64,000 nucleotides of DNA from an uncultured Mycoplasmatota bacterium (GTDB lineage: Bacteria; Bacillota_I; Bacilli_A; RF39; UBA660): positions 36,836 to 100,835 of the forward strand of contig UQXO01000004.1 in assembly GCA_900545005.1 (NCBI GenBank), read 5' to 3'. Below the pieces are notes generated by a model, which saw nothing but the letters and a program-made list of their open reading frames with translations, did not search any database and was not told the origin of the DNA. The stretch's first letter is position 1. Each line of letters begins with the position of its first letter. Positions 27,079-35,768 of this stretch are shown here, one piece after another. Made by a program: the position numbers and the translations under genes.

Positions 27079-27156
27079 TGTAGTGATATTTTGAAAAAAT
27101 TTTATAAAGATTTTGGTTTTATTATAGCTAAATGGTTTTGGTTAATCATCACTACA
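27079..27156. repeat. Spaced inverted repeat between spoVB and queA
   Basis: TGTAGTGAT (27079-27087) and ATCACTACA (27148-27156) are perfect inverted arms 60 bases apart. The interior is AT-rich. The function is unknown. Confidence 0.45.
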
Positions 27157-27208
27157 TTCATATTATGAGGAGGATTTTTAAATTTTATACATTAATTCTT
27201 AAAAAATT

Positions 27209-28237
27209 TTATTTAATAAACATCGCATCGCCAAAAGAGAAGAAACGATACTTATCTTTAACTGCTTCTCTATAAGCATTTAGGATATGTTCTCTAGAAG
27301 ATAAGGCACTAACAAGCATTACTAAAGTGGATTTTGGTAAATGGAAATTAGTTATTAAACCATCAATAGCCATAAACTTAAACCCAGGGTAAATAAAGAT
27401 ATCCGTATCGCCTGAACACTCTCTAAACTCTCCGTTATATTTATGGGCAACCGTTTCTAAAGTTCGACAAGAAGTCGTCCCTACACTAATAATGCGACGT
27501 TTTTCTTTTTTCGCTTTATTTAAGATATCCGCCGTTTCTTTACTCATCATATAAAACTCGCTATGCATTTTATGATCTAAGATATTTTCTTCTTCTACTG
27601 GTCTAAAGGTTCCTAAACCAACATGCAAAGTCACATAAGTGATAATAACTCCTTTATTTTTAATTTCTTCTAGAAGTTCTTCCGTAAAATGAAGTCCTGC
27701 CGTTGGCGCCGCCGCTGACCCTTCAATCTTAGCATAAACCGTATTATATCTAGTTTTATCTTTTAATTTCTCATGAATATAAGGTGGCAACGGCATCTCA
27801 CCTAATTTATCTAAAATCTCATAGAAAATCCCTTCATAGATAAATTCAACATGAACTATTCCCTCTCCTTTAATTTCTAAGACTTTAGCTCGTAATAACC
27901 CTTCTCCAAAACTAACTATAGTTCCTACATGTAATCTTTTCTGTGGTCTAGCTAAACACTCATATTCTTTATTTCCTAAATCATTTAAAAGTAATAACTC
28001 AATATGAGCTTTCGTATCTTCTTTTTCTCCAATCAAACGAGCCGGAATAACTTTCGTATTATTAAGAACTAAAACATCTCCTGGATTTAAATACTCAGTA
28101 ATATTTTTAAATACTTCATGTGTAAGTTTCCCTGTCTTTTTATCCATTACTAAAAGACGAGAATCAGAACGTTTCTCTAACGGTGTTTGAGCAATTAACT
28201 CCTTTGGTAAATCATAATCAAAATCATTTATATTCAT
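27209..28237 (-). CDS. queA: tRNA preQ1 ribosyltransferase-isomerase QueA
   Basis: QueA transfers ribose from S-adenosylmethionine to preQ1 in tRNA to form epoxyqueuosine. The 342-residue protein has the N-terminal DYDLPKELIAQ, the GSAAAPTAGLHFT motif and TTSCRTLE followed by FHLPKSTLVMLVSAL, all hallmark blocks. tgt, its usual partner, is not adjacent. Confidence 0.96.
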   Translation of the reverse strand: MNINDFDYDLPKELIAQTPLEKRSDSRLLVMDKKTGKLTHEVFKNITEYLNPGDVLVLNNTKVIPARLIGEKEDTKAHIELLLLNDLGNKEYECLARPQKRLHVGTIVSFGEGLLRAKVLEIKGEGIVHVEFIYEGIFYEILDKLGEMPLPPYIHEKLKDKTRYNTVYAKIEGSAAAPTAGLHFTEELLEEIKNKGVIITYVTLHVGLGTFRPVEEENILDHKMHSEFYMMSKETADILNKAKKEKRRIISVGTTSCRTLETVAHKYNGEFRECSGDTDIFIYPGFKFMAIDGLITNFHLPKSTLVMLVSALSSREHILNAYREAVKDKYRFFSFGDAMFIK

Positions 28238-28308
28238 CTTGTTAACACTCTTTCTATTTTTTCTGTCTCATTGATGATACTCTAATTTTTTCTAAAAATC
28301 AAGCTTAT

Positions 28309-30096
28309 TTATTCATTTTTACTATTCTTATCATCCAGATAATCATTTAAATATTCTAATAATATCTCAGCTGTTTTCTCTGGTATTATAAGACTTAACT
28401 CTTTCTTAGACAGTTTAGCTATATTCTTAAGACTTCCATACTTCTTAATAAGTTCTTTCTTTCTCTTAGGACCTATCCCCGAAACATTATCAAGAATACT
28501 ACTAATTGATCCCTTTGAACGTATAGTTCTATGATAATTAATAGTAAAACGGTGAACCTCATCTTGCATTCTTGTTAGGTAATGAAAGAGATTAGAAGTC
28601 ATATCAATCTTTATTTCTTTAAGATTACTATCTACTAAAACATTAGTCCTATGATGATTATCTTTCTTTAGTCCTACTACTCTAATAGAAAGTCCTAAGT
28701 CTTCTAACATCCCTTGAGCAGCCTTAATCTGAGTCTCTCCCCCATCGGTAATAATTAAATCCGGTAAGACACTACCTTCTATTAAAGCCCTATTATATCT
28801 TCTATAGATTACTTCCTGCATCGTATGATAATCATCATTCTTATCTACTTGAATTTTATATTTCCGATACTCACTCTTCTTTGGTTTCCCATTTATAAAT
28901 ACTACCATCCCCGAAACTGCAAAAGTCCCAAAAAGATTAGAATTATCAAAAATATCTATTCTCGTAATATGAGGCATATCTAAGACAAAGGCTAACTCCT
29001 CATTAGCATTGGTAGTTCTGGCCTCATCGGCCTCTATTAGTTTAAACTCATTCTCAAAATTAATCTTCGCATTAGTTAAAACCATCGTTAGAAGTTCTCT
29101 CTTAATTCCCTTTTCTGGGGTAATAAACTTCGTATTTAAAGTCTTACTAAGTAACTCTTTATCCAAACTCATAGGAATTAATACTTCCTTAGGAATCTCA
29201 TTTCTTAAGTAAAAATTAGCTATAAAAGACTCTATATCATCTTTAGAATCTATGGCTAATATGTTATTCTTATTCCCTAAAAGCTTCCCATTCCTAAGAA
29301 AAAACCATGTAATTGAAGTATACCCATTCCTTGTATAATAATTAATAATATCTCTATTAGCTAAATCATGTAAATCGACTTTCTGTTTCTCTGTAATATA
29401 ATCTATATACTCTAACTCCTTCTTTAAATCTAACGCCATCTCAAAATTTAACTGTTTACTATAGATATTTATCTTCTCTAAAATCTTCTTTCTTAAGACC
29501 TCACTATTCCCCCGCAAAAAAGATAATATCTCACTTTCCATCTCTTTAAGTTTCTCTTGGTCTAAAGACTTACTACAATACCCTAAACACTCATGAATAT
29601 GATAATATAAACAAACTTCTTTAGGTAACCCCTCACACTTCTTCAAAGGATATAACCTATTAATAAGATTTACTATTCTCCTCGCCGCATAAGCATTCGG
29701 ATAAGGTCCAAATAAATATCTATTATCTTTCTTTTTAATATTTAAATATCTAGATATTTTAAGGCGAGGATAAGGATACTTTATATACTCTATATAAGGA
29801 TAACTCTTATCATCCCTAAGCATAATATTATATTTAGGATTATACTTCTTAATAAGATTAATCTCTATTAGAAAAGCCTCCGTCTCACTAGTAGCCACTA
29901 TATACTTAAAATCTTTAATATTCTCTACTAGCTTTTTAGTCTTCCCTGTTTGTTCTCTGTTAAAATAAGATGCTAATCTCCTATGTAAATTCTTAGCTTT
30001 CCCTACATAAATGATTGTCCCCTTATCATCTAACATCTGATAAGATCCCGGAAGATTAGGTACTAAATGTAACTTTTCTTTAATTAAATTCTCCAT
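28309..30096 (-). CDS. uvrC: UvrABC excinuclease subunit C
   Basis: UvrC makes both incisions in nucleotide excision repair. The 595-residue protein has the N-terminal GIY-YIG-type domain (LPGSYQMLDDKGTIIYVGKA), a UVR motif around residue 210, the RNase H-like C-terminal nuclease domain (RIDIFDNSNLFGT; LIITDGGETQI) and a terminal helix-hairpin-helix (VSGIGPKRKKELIKKYG). Length is normal. AAAGG precedes the ATG. It is divergent from the truncated yigZ. Confidence 0.97.
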   Translation of the reverse strand: MENLIKEKLHLVPNLPGSYQMLDDKGTIIYVGKAKNLHRRLASYFNREQTGKTKKLVENIKDFKYIVATSETEAFLIEINLIKKYNPKYNIMLRDDKSYPYIEYIKYPYPRLKISRYLNIKKKDNRYLFGPYPNAYAARRIVNLINRLYPLKKCEGLPKEVCLYYHIHECLGYCSKSLDQEKLKEMESEILSFLRGNSEVLRKKILEKINIYSKQLNFEMALDLKKELEYIDYITEKQKVDLHDLANRDIINYYTRNGYTSITWFFLRNGKLLGNKNNILAIDSKDDIESFIANFYLRNEIPKEVLIPMSLDKELLSKTLNTKFITPEKGIKRELLTMVLTNAKINFENEFKLIEADEARTTNANEELAFVLDMPHITRIDIFDNSNLFGTFAVSGMVVFINGKPKKSEYRKYKIQVDKNDDYHTMQEVIYRRYNRALIEGSVLPDLIITDGGETQIKAAQGMLEDLGLSIRVVGLKKDNHHRTNVLVDSNLKEIKIDMTSNLFHYLTRMQDEVHRFTINYHRTIRSKGSISSILDNVSGIGPKRKKELIKKYGSLKNIAKLSKKELSLIIPEKTAEILLEYLNDYLDDKNSKNE

Positions 30097-30168
30097 ATCT
30101 CATGCCTTTCTCTTCTAAATTATAGTGTATTTTCTCTAAATTTGCTATAATTATTATAGGTGTTTTCT

Positions 30169-30531
30169 ATGAAACTTATTAATTCTAATGAAATAATTAT
30201 TAAAAAATCTCGTTTCTTAGGCTTTTACTATGAACTAGATACTCCCGAAGAAGTCCCTCTTATCTTATCTTCTTTAAGAAAAACTAATAAAAAAGCTAAA
30301 CATTTCCCTTATGCTTATATAATCCAAGGAACAGCTAAAAAAAGTGATGATAAAGAACCAAACGGTACCGCCGGTCTTCCCATTTATACCGTCTTAGAAC
30401 GTAAAAAGCTAAATAACGCTCTTATCGTTGTTATTAGGTATTTTGGAGGTATAAAACTAGGAGCCGGAGGCTTATTCCGTGCTTATATGGAAACTGCTAG
30501 TAAAGTAGTTAATCCCTCAAAAAAATCATAA
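30169..30531 (+). CDS. Truncated YigZ/IMPACT family protein
   Basis: The start is ATG 30169 after AGGTG. The 120-residue product holds the UPF0029 (IMPACT N-terminal) domain: KKSRFLGF, DDKEPNGTAGLPIYTVLE, VVIRYFGGIKLGAGGL. The C-terminal DUF1949 domain of the usual 200-residue proteins is absent: the frame ends right after the first domain, within a terminator stem. No remnant of the missing part is visible in the following 200 bases, so this is either a natural short form or an old deletion. Confidence 0.82.
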   Translation: MKLINSNEIIIKKSRFLGFYYELDTPEEVPLILSSLRKTNKKAKHFPYAYIIQGTAKKSDDKEPNGTAGLPIYTVLERKKLNNALIVVIRYFGGIKLGAGGLFRAYMETASKVVNPSKKS

Positions 30532-30550
30532 CTTCTTGTTATGACTTTTT
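30521..30550 (+). terminator. Terminator of yigZ-like gene
   Basis: A 7-bp stem (30526-30532 with 30538-30544) followed by five T residues overlaps the stop codon. Confidence 0.75.
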
Positions 30551-30571
30551 AACTTTGAAATTTTCCCGATT

Positions 30572-30720
30572 TTGGCAGAGGGCTTTTCGCCCTCTAAAAG
30601 CCCCTTCGAGGACTAGCCCATCGATTTTCTCTTCCTTGTACTTACTATCGTTTTCATTTTTCTCTTCTTTATTTTTCTGCTGGGCCAAGCTTCTCTAAGA
30701 GCCAAGCAAACGGCCCTTTA
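30572..30720. other. Structured, GC-richer noncoding segment
   Basis: This 150-base stretch is richer in G and C than its surroundings. It has a 7-bp hairpin (30577-30583 with 30589-30595), a competing 8-bp pairing (30580-30587 with 30596-30603) and a third hairpin closed by GGGCC/GGCCC (30682-30686 with 30712-30716). It lies just downstream of the TasA-like surface gene. No T-run follows on either strand. It may be a 3' UTR structure or a recombination element. Confidence 0.5.
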
Positions 30721-30733
30721 TTCCGTATTTACT

Positions 30734-32332
30734 TTACTGCATTTTCAAAGTATACGGATTCGAACTCTCGCCTGTACCTTTATCCAGCAGGATACTAGAT
30801 TTCAGAAAAAGGGTTGGACGGATGACAGCATTAAGAGAATTTGAAGCATAATCAGGGCGCACACTGCCGAAAGAGTACACGGTAAACACTCTCTCAGCAT
30901 CAACCGGATATGGCATCATTGTCGATTGATCAGCATTTGAGTTATATAAATAATCATTTCCTTTACAATCGCTAAAATCGGAAGCTTCCCAATTATAAAG
31001 TTCCTTTGCTAGACAAGCTGCTCTATCTTTTGAAGACCCGCCACTAGTTGCATAACCATAATCACTTGGATACATTAAACCAATTTTACCGGTCCAAGTA
31101 GTAGCATGACCACTATAAACGGTGGTTCCTCTTTCATATATATAGGAATCACTTGGAAGAAAGTTATTCTCCCCATTATCATCATATCCACCTAAATTCC
31201 ACATAACTTCTTCGATGGCATTTCTTGTTGTATCATTTTTTAAGCCATCAGAAGAGAAATCTACTTCCGTACAACTAAATGATTCCCCACCACCAATCGC
31301 AGCTGGTGAACAACCTTTGGTGCCATTATAATAAGAACCCATTTTACTATATAATTGTTGACTTCCTAAGGAGATTATATCACTAGAATTAGTGTATCCG
31401 GATTTTAAATAGTTAGTAGGATTTAACATCATCATAAGTTGAGAATCACTCCAGTCATTCGAACCATCATCACTAGTAGATGTTCCTACCCCGTTCTTTT
31501 TATAATCCCAAGAATAGTTACCTAAAGAATCAGCTCTTATAATCTTAACTAAATTTTCTTTTGTTCCATCTCCCTTAGTTACATTATTAAAGACCCCAAT
31601 AATACGCCATAATTCGCAAGTATCAGCTGTTGGATTAGAATAATCACTACAGTTAAAATATACATAGTTACTTGGGTCTTTACCAATATATCTTACATTA
31701 TTATCCGCATCATCAGTAGCTAAATTAACAGTATCTTTTGTAGCTAAATTAGCAATATAACTATTTACAGGACCTTTTTCATTAGAAGGTACCCCTTTAA
31801 TAATTATCTTAGACTTTAAGACTTTAGTTTCATTATTTAAATCATCTAAAGTAGTATTATAATCAATCCATAATCTAATAGAATATTCTTTAGTATTATT
31901 CTTAAACAAAGTGCCAGTATCAAGTACCCTCGATTCAATACTAGTAGTATTGACAACATCAGTAGTAGTTAAACCATTTAACAACTTGGGTTCATTATTA
32001 TTAACCATAACCTTTAAATAATCACTAGCTAAAGTAGTCCCCTTAAGACTTTCTAAACTAACTGTATAAGCAGCCGCCATATCACAAACATTTTTGATAC
32101 TAAAGGTAAAAGGGGTTAGTGTTTTACCTTTGGCATCTGTTATGGGATAAGCGTTATCTAATTTAATTGCATTACTTTGATTAGCTAATGTAATATCAAA
32201 ACAATCAGTAGTAGAAATAACATTATCCGTATCTTGACTTACTCTCATATTCCACATGGAATAAGATAAGCCTATTCCCAATAAGATTAACAAACATATT
32301 GATACCCCAACAAACATAATATTCTTTTTCAT
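30734..32332 (-). CDS. TasA/camelysin-like secreted surface protein
   Basis: The 532-residue protein has a signal peptide (MKKNIMFVGVSICLLILLGI), then a TasA/camelysin-like beta domain (SYSMWNMRVSQDTDNVISTT; about 25-195). A larger C-terminal domain follows with LWRIIGVF, KIIRADSLGNYSWD and, near the end, VIRPTLFLKSSILLDKGTG. C-terminal domains of this kind recur in surface proteins of uncultured Bacilli; I know no assigned function. The Cys pairs in the C-terminal half suggest disulfides. The coding sequence is less AT-rich than its neighbours, which may mean recent transfer. Confidence 0.72.
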   Translation of the reverse strand: MKKNIMFVGVSICLLILLGIGLSYSMWNMRVSQDTDNVISTTDCFDITLANQSNAIKLDNAYPITDAKGKTLTPFTFSIKNVCDMAAAYTVSLESLKGTTLASDYLKVMVNNNEPKLLNGLTTTDVVNTTSIESRVLDTGTLFKNNTKEYSIRLWIDYNTTLDDLNNETKVLKSKIIIKGVPSNEKGPVNSYIANLATKDTVNLATDDADNNVRYIGKDPSNYVYFNCSDYSNPTADTCELWRIIGVFNNVTKGDGTKENLVKIIRADSLGNYSWDYKKNGVGTSTSDDGSNDWSDSQLMMMLNPTNYLKSGYTNSSDIISLGSQQLYSKMGSYYNGTKGCSPAAIGGGESFSCTEVDFSSDGLKNDTTRNAIEEVMWNLGGYDDNGENNFLPSDSYIYERGTTVYSGHATTWTGKIGLMYPSDYGYATSGGSSKDRAACLAKELYNWEASDFSDCKGNDYLYNSNADQSTMMPYPVDAERVFTVYSFGSVRPDYASNSLNAVIRPTLFLKSSILLDKGTGESSNPYTLKMQ

Positions 32333-32451
32333 AACAAATCCTTTACCTAAATTAATGAATTATAAACTTTATTCAAAGCACTTATAACCCCTATTTATTA
32401 TTTCCAATATAATGATACCACAATTTTTACTTATTTAAAACCCAATTTTTA

Positions 32452-32484
32452 ATCAAATTAAAAATAGTGGTTTTCCCACTATTT
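32452..32484 (-). terminator. Terminator of rpsB-tsf
   Basis: A 9-bp stem (32462-32470 with 32476-32484) with a 5-base loop is followed on the minus strand by a T-rich tract. It begins two bases before the tsf stop codon. Confidence 0.85.
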
Positions 32485-32485
32485 C

Positions 32486-33364
32486 TTAGTTAGTCCCTTT
32501 TACTTGACTCATAACTTCTTCAGCAAAGTTTTCAACCTTTTTTTCAATACCTTCGCCAACTTCATAACGAATCATCATAACAAGTTCACAATTATTATTC
32601 TTTAAATATGTCTTAACATCAACATCTCCATCTTTAATGAATTCTTGATCAACAAGGCAAATTTCTTTAAAGAATTTCTTTAGTCTACCGGCAACCATTT
32701 TCTCAGCAATTTCCGCTGGTTTACCCTCTTTCATTGCCTCTTCTTTTAAAACTTCTTTTTCTTTAGATACTCTCTCTTCCGGAACATCAGTTTCAAAAGT
32801 ATATTCTGGTTTCATAGCAGCAGCTTGCATTGCTACATCCTTAGCAACTTCTTCATTTTGACCTTTAATTACCGTTAAAGCAGCAATCTTACCACCCATA
32901 TGTAAATAACTACCAAAAACTTCATCATCAGTCTTAGTAACAACTTCTAATCTTCTTAGAGATAACTTCTCTCCAATCTTAGCTGTCATTGCTACAACAT
33001 AATCACTAATAGTTTGCCCATTAACTTCTAAAGAATTAGCCTCTTCTACCGTCTTAGCATCACTATTTAATACAACCTCACCAATACTAGCAACCATTTT
33101 CTTAAAGTCTTCATTTTGAGCAACAAAATCAGTCTCAGAATTAACTTCTAAAATAACTGCTTTATTACCACTAACATAGATATTAGCAAGACCTTCAGCT
33201 GCAATTCTAGATTCCTTCTTAGCAGCCTTAGCAATACCTTTTTCTCTTAGCCAATCAATAGCCGCATCAATATTACCATTAGTAGCCTCTAAAGCCTTCT
33301 TACAATCTAAGATACCTAAGTTAGTAGCATCTCTTAATTCTTTTACTAATTGTGCAGTAACCAT
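32486..33364 (-). CDS. tsf: Elongation factor Ts
   Basis: EF-Ts recharges EF-Tu with GTP. The 292-residue protein has the N-terminal UBA-like LRDATNLGILDCKKAL, the SETDFVAQNEDF motif and the dimerisation domain. It lies 22 bases after rpsB on the same strand. The usual pyrH and frr do not follow: a terminator ends the operon here. Confidence 0.97.
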   Translation of the reverse strand: MVTAQLVKELRDATNLGILDCKKALEATNGNIDAAIDWLREKGIAKAAKKESRIAAEGLANIYVSGNKAVILEVNSETDFVAQNEDFKKMVASIGEVVLNSDAKTVEEANSLEVNGQTISDYVVAMTAKIGEKLSLRRLEVVTKTDDEVFGSYLHMGGKIAALTVIKGQNEEVAKDVAMQAAAMKPEYTFETDVPEERVSKEKEVLKEEAMKEGKPAEIAEKMVAGRLKKFFKEICLVDQEFIKDGDVDVKTYLKNNNCELVMMIRYEVGEGIEKKVENFAEEVMSQVKGTN

Positions 33365-33386
33365 AAATTTCTCCTTATATTTAATC

Positions 33387-34265
33387 TTATTTATTTAAAG
33401 ATGCAATTAATTCATCTTTCTTCATATTTGTATAGCCTTTAACCTTACGAGATTTAGCCATTGCTTTTAATTCTTGAATAGATTTAGATTCTAATTCATC
33501 AGCTTTACGCATTTCTTCTAATTCACTATCTTTAGCTTCAGCTTTTGGTTTTTCTTTTTCTTCTGTAACATAATCAATTACTTCTAAACCATTAACTTCA
33601 CAAATAGCATTAGTTAATGCTCCTAAAACGATTTTTACTGAACGTACAGCATCATCATTACCTGGAATTACATAATCAACATCATCAGGATCACAGTTAG
33701 TATCAACAATTCCAAATACTGGAATATTTAACTTTCTAGCTTCTCTAATAGCATTGATTTCCTTCTTAGGATCAACAATAATCATGGCATCTGGTAATTT
33801 AACCATTTCTCTAATACCGCCTAATAATTTATTAAGTTTTTCATATTCTTTCTTAATTTGAATAACTTCTTTTTTAGGTAATACTTCAAAAGTACCATTT
33901 TCTTCCATCTTTTCGATTTCTTCTAATCTCTTAACTCTTCTTCTAATAGTTCTAAAGTTAGTTAAAGTTCCCCCTAACCATCTTTCTGTTACATAGAATG
34001 ATTTTGAACGATTAGCGCATTCAATACTTGCTTCTTGGGCTTGTTTTTTAGTACCAACAAATAAGAAAGTACCACCATTTTTAGCAATATCACTAATTTT
34101 AGCATATGCTTCTTCCATACAAGCAAGTGTTTTTTGTAAGTCGATAATATAAATATCGTCTCTTGTTGTGAAGATATATTCCTTCATTTTTGGATTCCAT
34201 CTTTTGGTTTGATGACCAAAATGAACCCCAGATTCTAATAGATTACTAATAGAAACTACAGCCAT
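33387..34265 (-). CDS. rpsB: Ribosomal protein S2 with C-terminal SAP/Rho-N-like extension
   Basis: The 292-residue protein is S2 through about residue 235 (LLESGVHFGHQTKRWNPKM; FVGTKKQAQ; PDDVDYVIPGNDDA). A charged linker (EKEKPKAEAKDSELEEMRK) leads to a helical tail, SIQELKAMAKSRKVKGYTNM then KKDELIASL, which looks like a SAP/Rho-N-type helix-extended-helix motif. Bacterial S2 is usually 230-260 residues, so this adds a possible nucleic-acid-binding module. A consensus ribosome site, AAGGAGGG, precedes the ATG. Confidence 0.95.
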   Translation of the reverse strand: MAVVSISNLLESGVHFGHQTKRWNPKMKEYIFTTRDDIYIIDLQKTLACMEEAYAKISDIAKNGGTFLFVGTKKQAQEASIECANRSKSFYVTERWLGGTLTNFRTIRRRVKRLEEIEKMEENGTFEVLPKKEVIQIKKEYEKLNKLLGGIREMVKLPDAMIIVDPKKEINAIREARKLNIPVFGIVDTNCDPDDVDYVIPGNDDAVRSVKIVLGALTNAICEVNGLEVIDYVTEEKEKPKAEAKDSELEEMRKADELESKSIQELKAMAKSRKVKGYTNMKKDELIASLNK

Positions 34266-34373
34266 TAAAAATCCCTCCTTCGTTATGCTTCTATTTATCT
34301 TTAAGCAATACCAATCACCTCTTCGGCACTCGATTAATATCTGGATAAATATGAATATTTGACTTTTAAAGCC
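34266..34373 (-). promoter_or_regulatory. Possible rpsB mRNA leader structure
   Basis: A 108-base leader separates the promoter from rpsB. It can form GTGCC with GGTAT and, nearer the start, TGCTT with AAGCA hairpins ahead of the AAGGAGGG site. Firmicutes rpsB leaders often bind S2 for feedback control, and this may be one; the identity is not proven by eye. Confidence 0.42.
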
Positions 34374-34379
34374 ATTAGT

Positions 34380-34408
34380 ATTGTACCAAAGTTTATTTTT
34401 AAGTGCAA
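34380..34408 (-). promoter_or_regulatory. Sigma-A promoter of rpsB-tsf
   Basis: TTGCAC (34403-34408), a 17-base spacer and TACAAT (34380-34385) form a strong promoter just after the upstream gene's terminator. Confidence 0.82.
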
Positions 34409-34428
34409 GCTAATTACCATAAATTAGC

Positions 34429-34455
34429 TAAAAAAAGGCCTATTTTATTAGACCC
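34429..34455 (-). terminator. Terminator of the GH3 gene
   Basis: A 6-bp stem with two G-T wobble pairs (34436-34441 with 34450-34455) is followed by seven T residues on the minus strand. The stop codon of the GH3 gene lies inside it. Confidence 0.65.
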
Positions 34456-35759
34456 ATCTTTATTTTCCAAGCAATTACTTTAACTGCTAAAGCTTTTAAA
34501 TACTCTTCACTTAAATTCCCCGCTTTAACATAGTTTATAATCTCTTCGATATTTTTAGCATAATTTTTCGTAATTATAATATTATTGCCAGCTAAAATAG
34601 CTTTTAACCCAATTTCTTCAATATCAGCCGTAGCCCCCATATTTAAAGCATCTGTAATAACCATTCCCCTAAAGTCTAGGGTATTTCTTAAGTAATTATG
34701 ATTACTAATTGATATAGAAGCGGGATTAATACTATCTAAGACTTCTACCGTATTATGACTTATCATAATTGCTTCGGCCCCACTAAGAATAGCCCTCTTA
34801 AAAGGGTCTAAATCCTTTTCTACTTCTTCCTTACTTCTTGTATCTAAAGAACTAGTCTTATGCGTATCCTTATTCTTCCCATATCCCGGATAATGCTTCA
34901 TCACATTAACAATACCACTATCTTTAGAACTCTCAATAATTACTTTAGCAAACTCTCCCGTTAACTCTGGACTTAACCCAATTGATCTATAATATATATA
35001 ATCACTCTTATCTGTAGAAATATCTAAGACCGGGGCTAAATTAATATTAAGTCCTAAACTCTTTAGAAGTTCATTCTTCTCTTCATTATCTCTTCTAATA
35101 AGTTCAAATCCTCCCTCGATATATAAATTTCTAGGAGAAGAAAAACTCTTACTTCTTAAGTTTCTATTACTACTAACTCTTACAACACTTCCCCCCTCTT
35201 CATCTACTGCTAAGAATAAAGGATAATCAGCTCTACTTTGTAATTCTTCTATCATCTTTAGAATATCTTCTCTTGTCTTATTCTTAAAAGCACCACCAAA
35301 GAGCACTAACCCTCCTAAATGATACTTACTTACATCTTCTAAACTATTACTAGTATGATGAGGCATAAAAAGACTTCCAACAATACTTTCTAAAGACATC
35401 TTATTAACTAGATCTCTAGCCCTATCATCATAAGAATTATTAAGTCCTAGTATTCTATATTCATCATTTCTCTTCTCTACCTTAAGTATACTTATCTTCT
35501 GATAATCCTTAGTACTATCAATATCCCCCTCATAAGTAATATCAACATAATCATTAACATTAGCCCCTATCTTCTCCAAGATATATATACTTTGATTATC
35601 TAAAGCTACATAAGACTTATCCTCATCTTGATAAATAACTAATCCCCTGATTATCTTATCATTAGAACTCTCTTTTAAACTATCCCCCTCTTTAGAACTA
35701 CACCCACTACTTAAAAGTATACTAAGTATACCAATCATAATAACTAAATATCTCTTCAT
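34440..35759 (-). CDS. Glycoside hydrolase family 3 lipoprotein (NagZ-like)
   Basis: The 439-residue protein has a lipoprotein signal with lipobox LSSGC (about Cys20), an unassigned 80-residue N-terminal domain, and a GH3 barrel: LAVDEEGGSVVR, MKHYPGYGKNKDTHK and VITDALNMGA, which carries the catalytic Asp. The KHxxGxG-DTH pattern marks beta-N-acetylhexosaminidases of the NagZ type, which release GlcNAc from muropeptides. The lipid anchor places it outside the cell. It starts nine bases after the preceding gene. Confidence 0.88.
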   Translation of the reverse strand: MKRYLVIMIGILSILLSSGCSSKEGDSLKESSNDKIIRGLVIYQDEDKSYVALDNQSIYILEKIGANVNDYVDITYEGDIDSTKDYQKISILKVEKRNDEYRILGLNNSYDDRARDLVNKMSLESIVGSLFMPHHTSNSLEDVSKYHLGGLVLFGGAFKNKTREDILKMIEELQSRADYPLFLAVDEEGGSVVRVSSNRNLRSKSFSSPRNLYIEGGFELIRRDNEEKNELLKSLGLNINLAPVLDISTDKSDYIYYRSIGLSPELTGEFAKVIIESSKDSGIVNVMKHYPGYGKNKDTHKTSSLDTRSKEEVEKDLDPFKRAILSGAEAIMISHNTVEVLDSINPASISISNHNYLRNTLDFRGMVITDALNMGATADIEEIGLKAILAGNNIIITKNYAKNIEEIINYVKAGNLSEEYLKALAVKVIAWKIKMGLIK

Positions 35760-35768
35760 AAAAACCTA

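Noticed and set aside
27160..27200. Orphan AGGAGG and a promoter-like TTGGTT/TATTAT before it
   Set aside because: No start codon lies at proper distance and the downstream frame runs antisense through queA.
30551..32332. Diversity-generating retroelement target
   Set aside because: No reverse transcriptase or template repeat is seen in the window.
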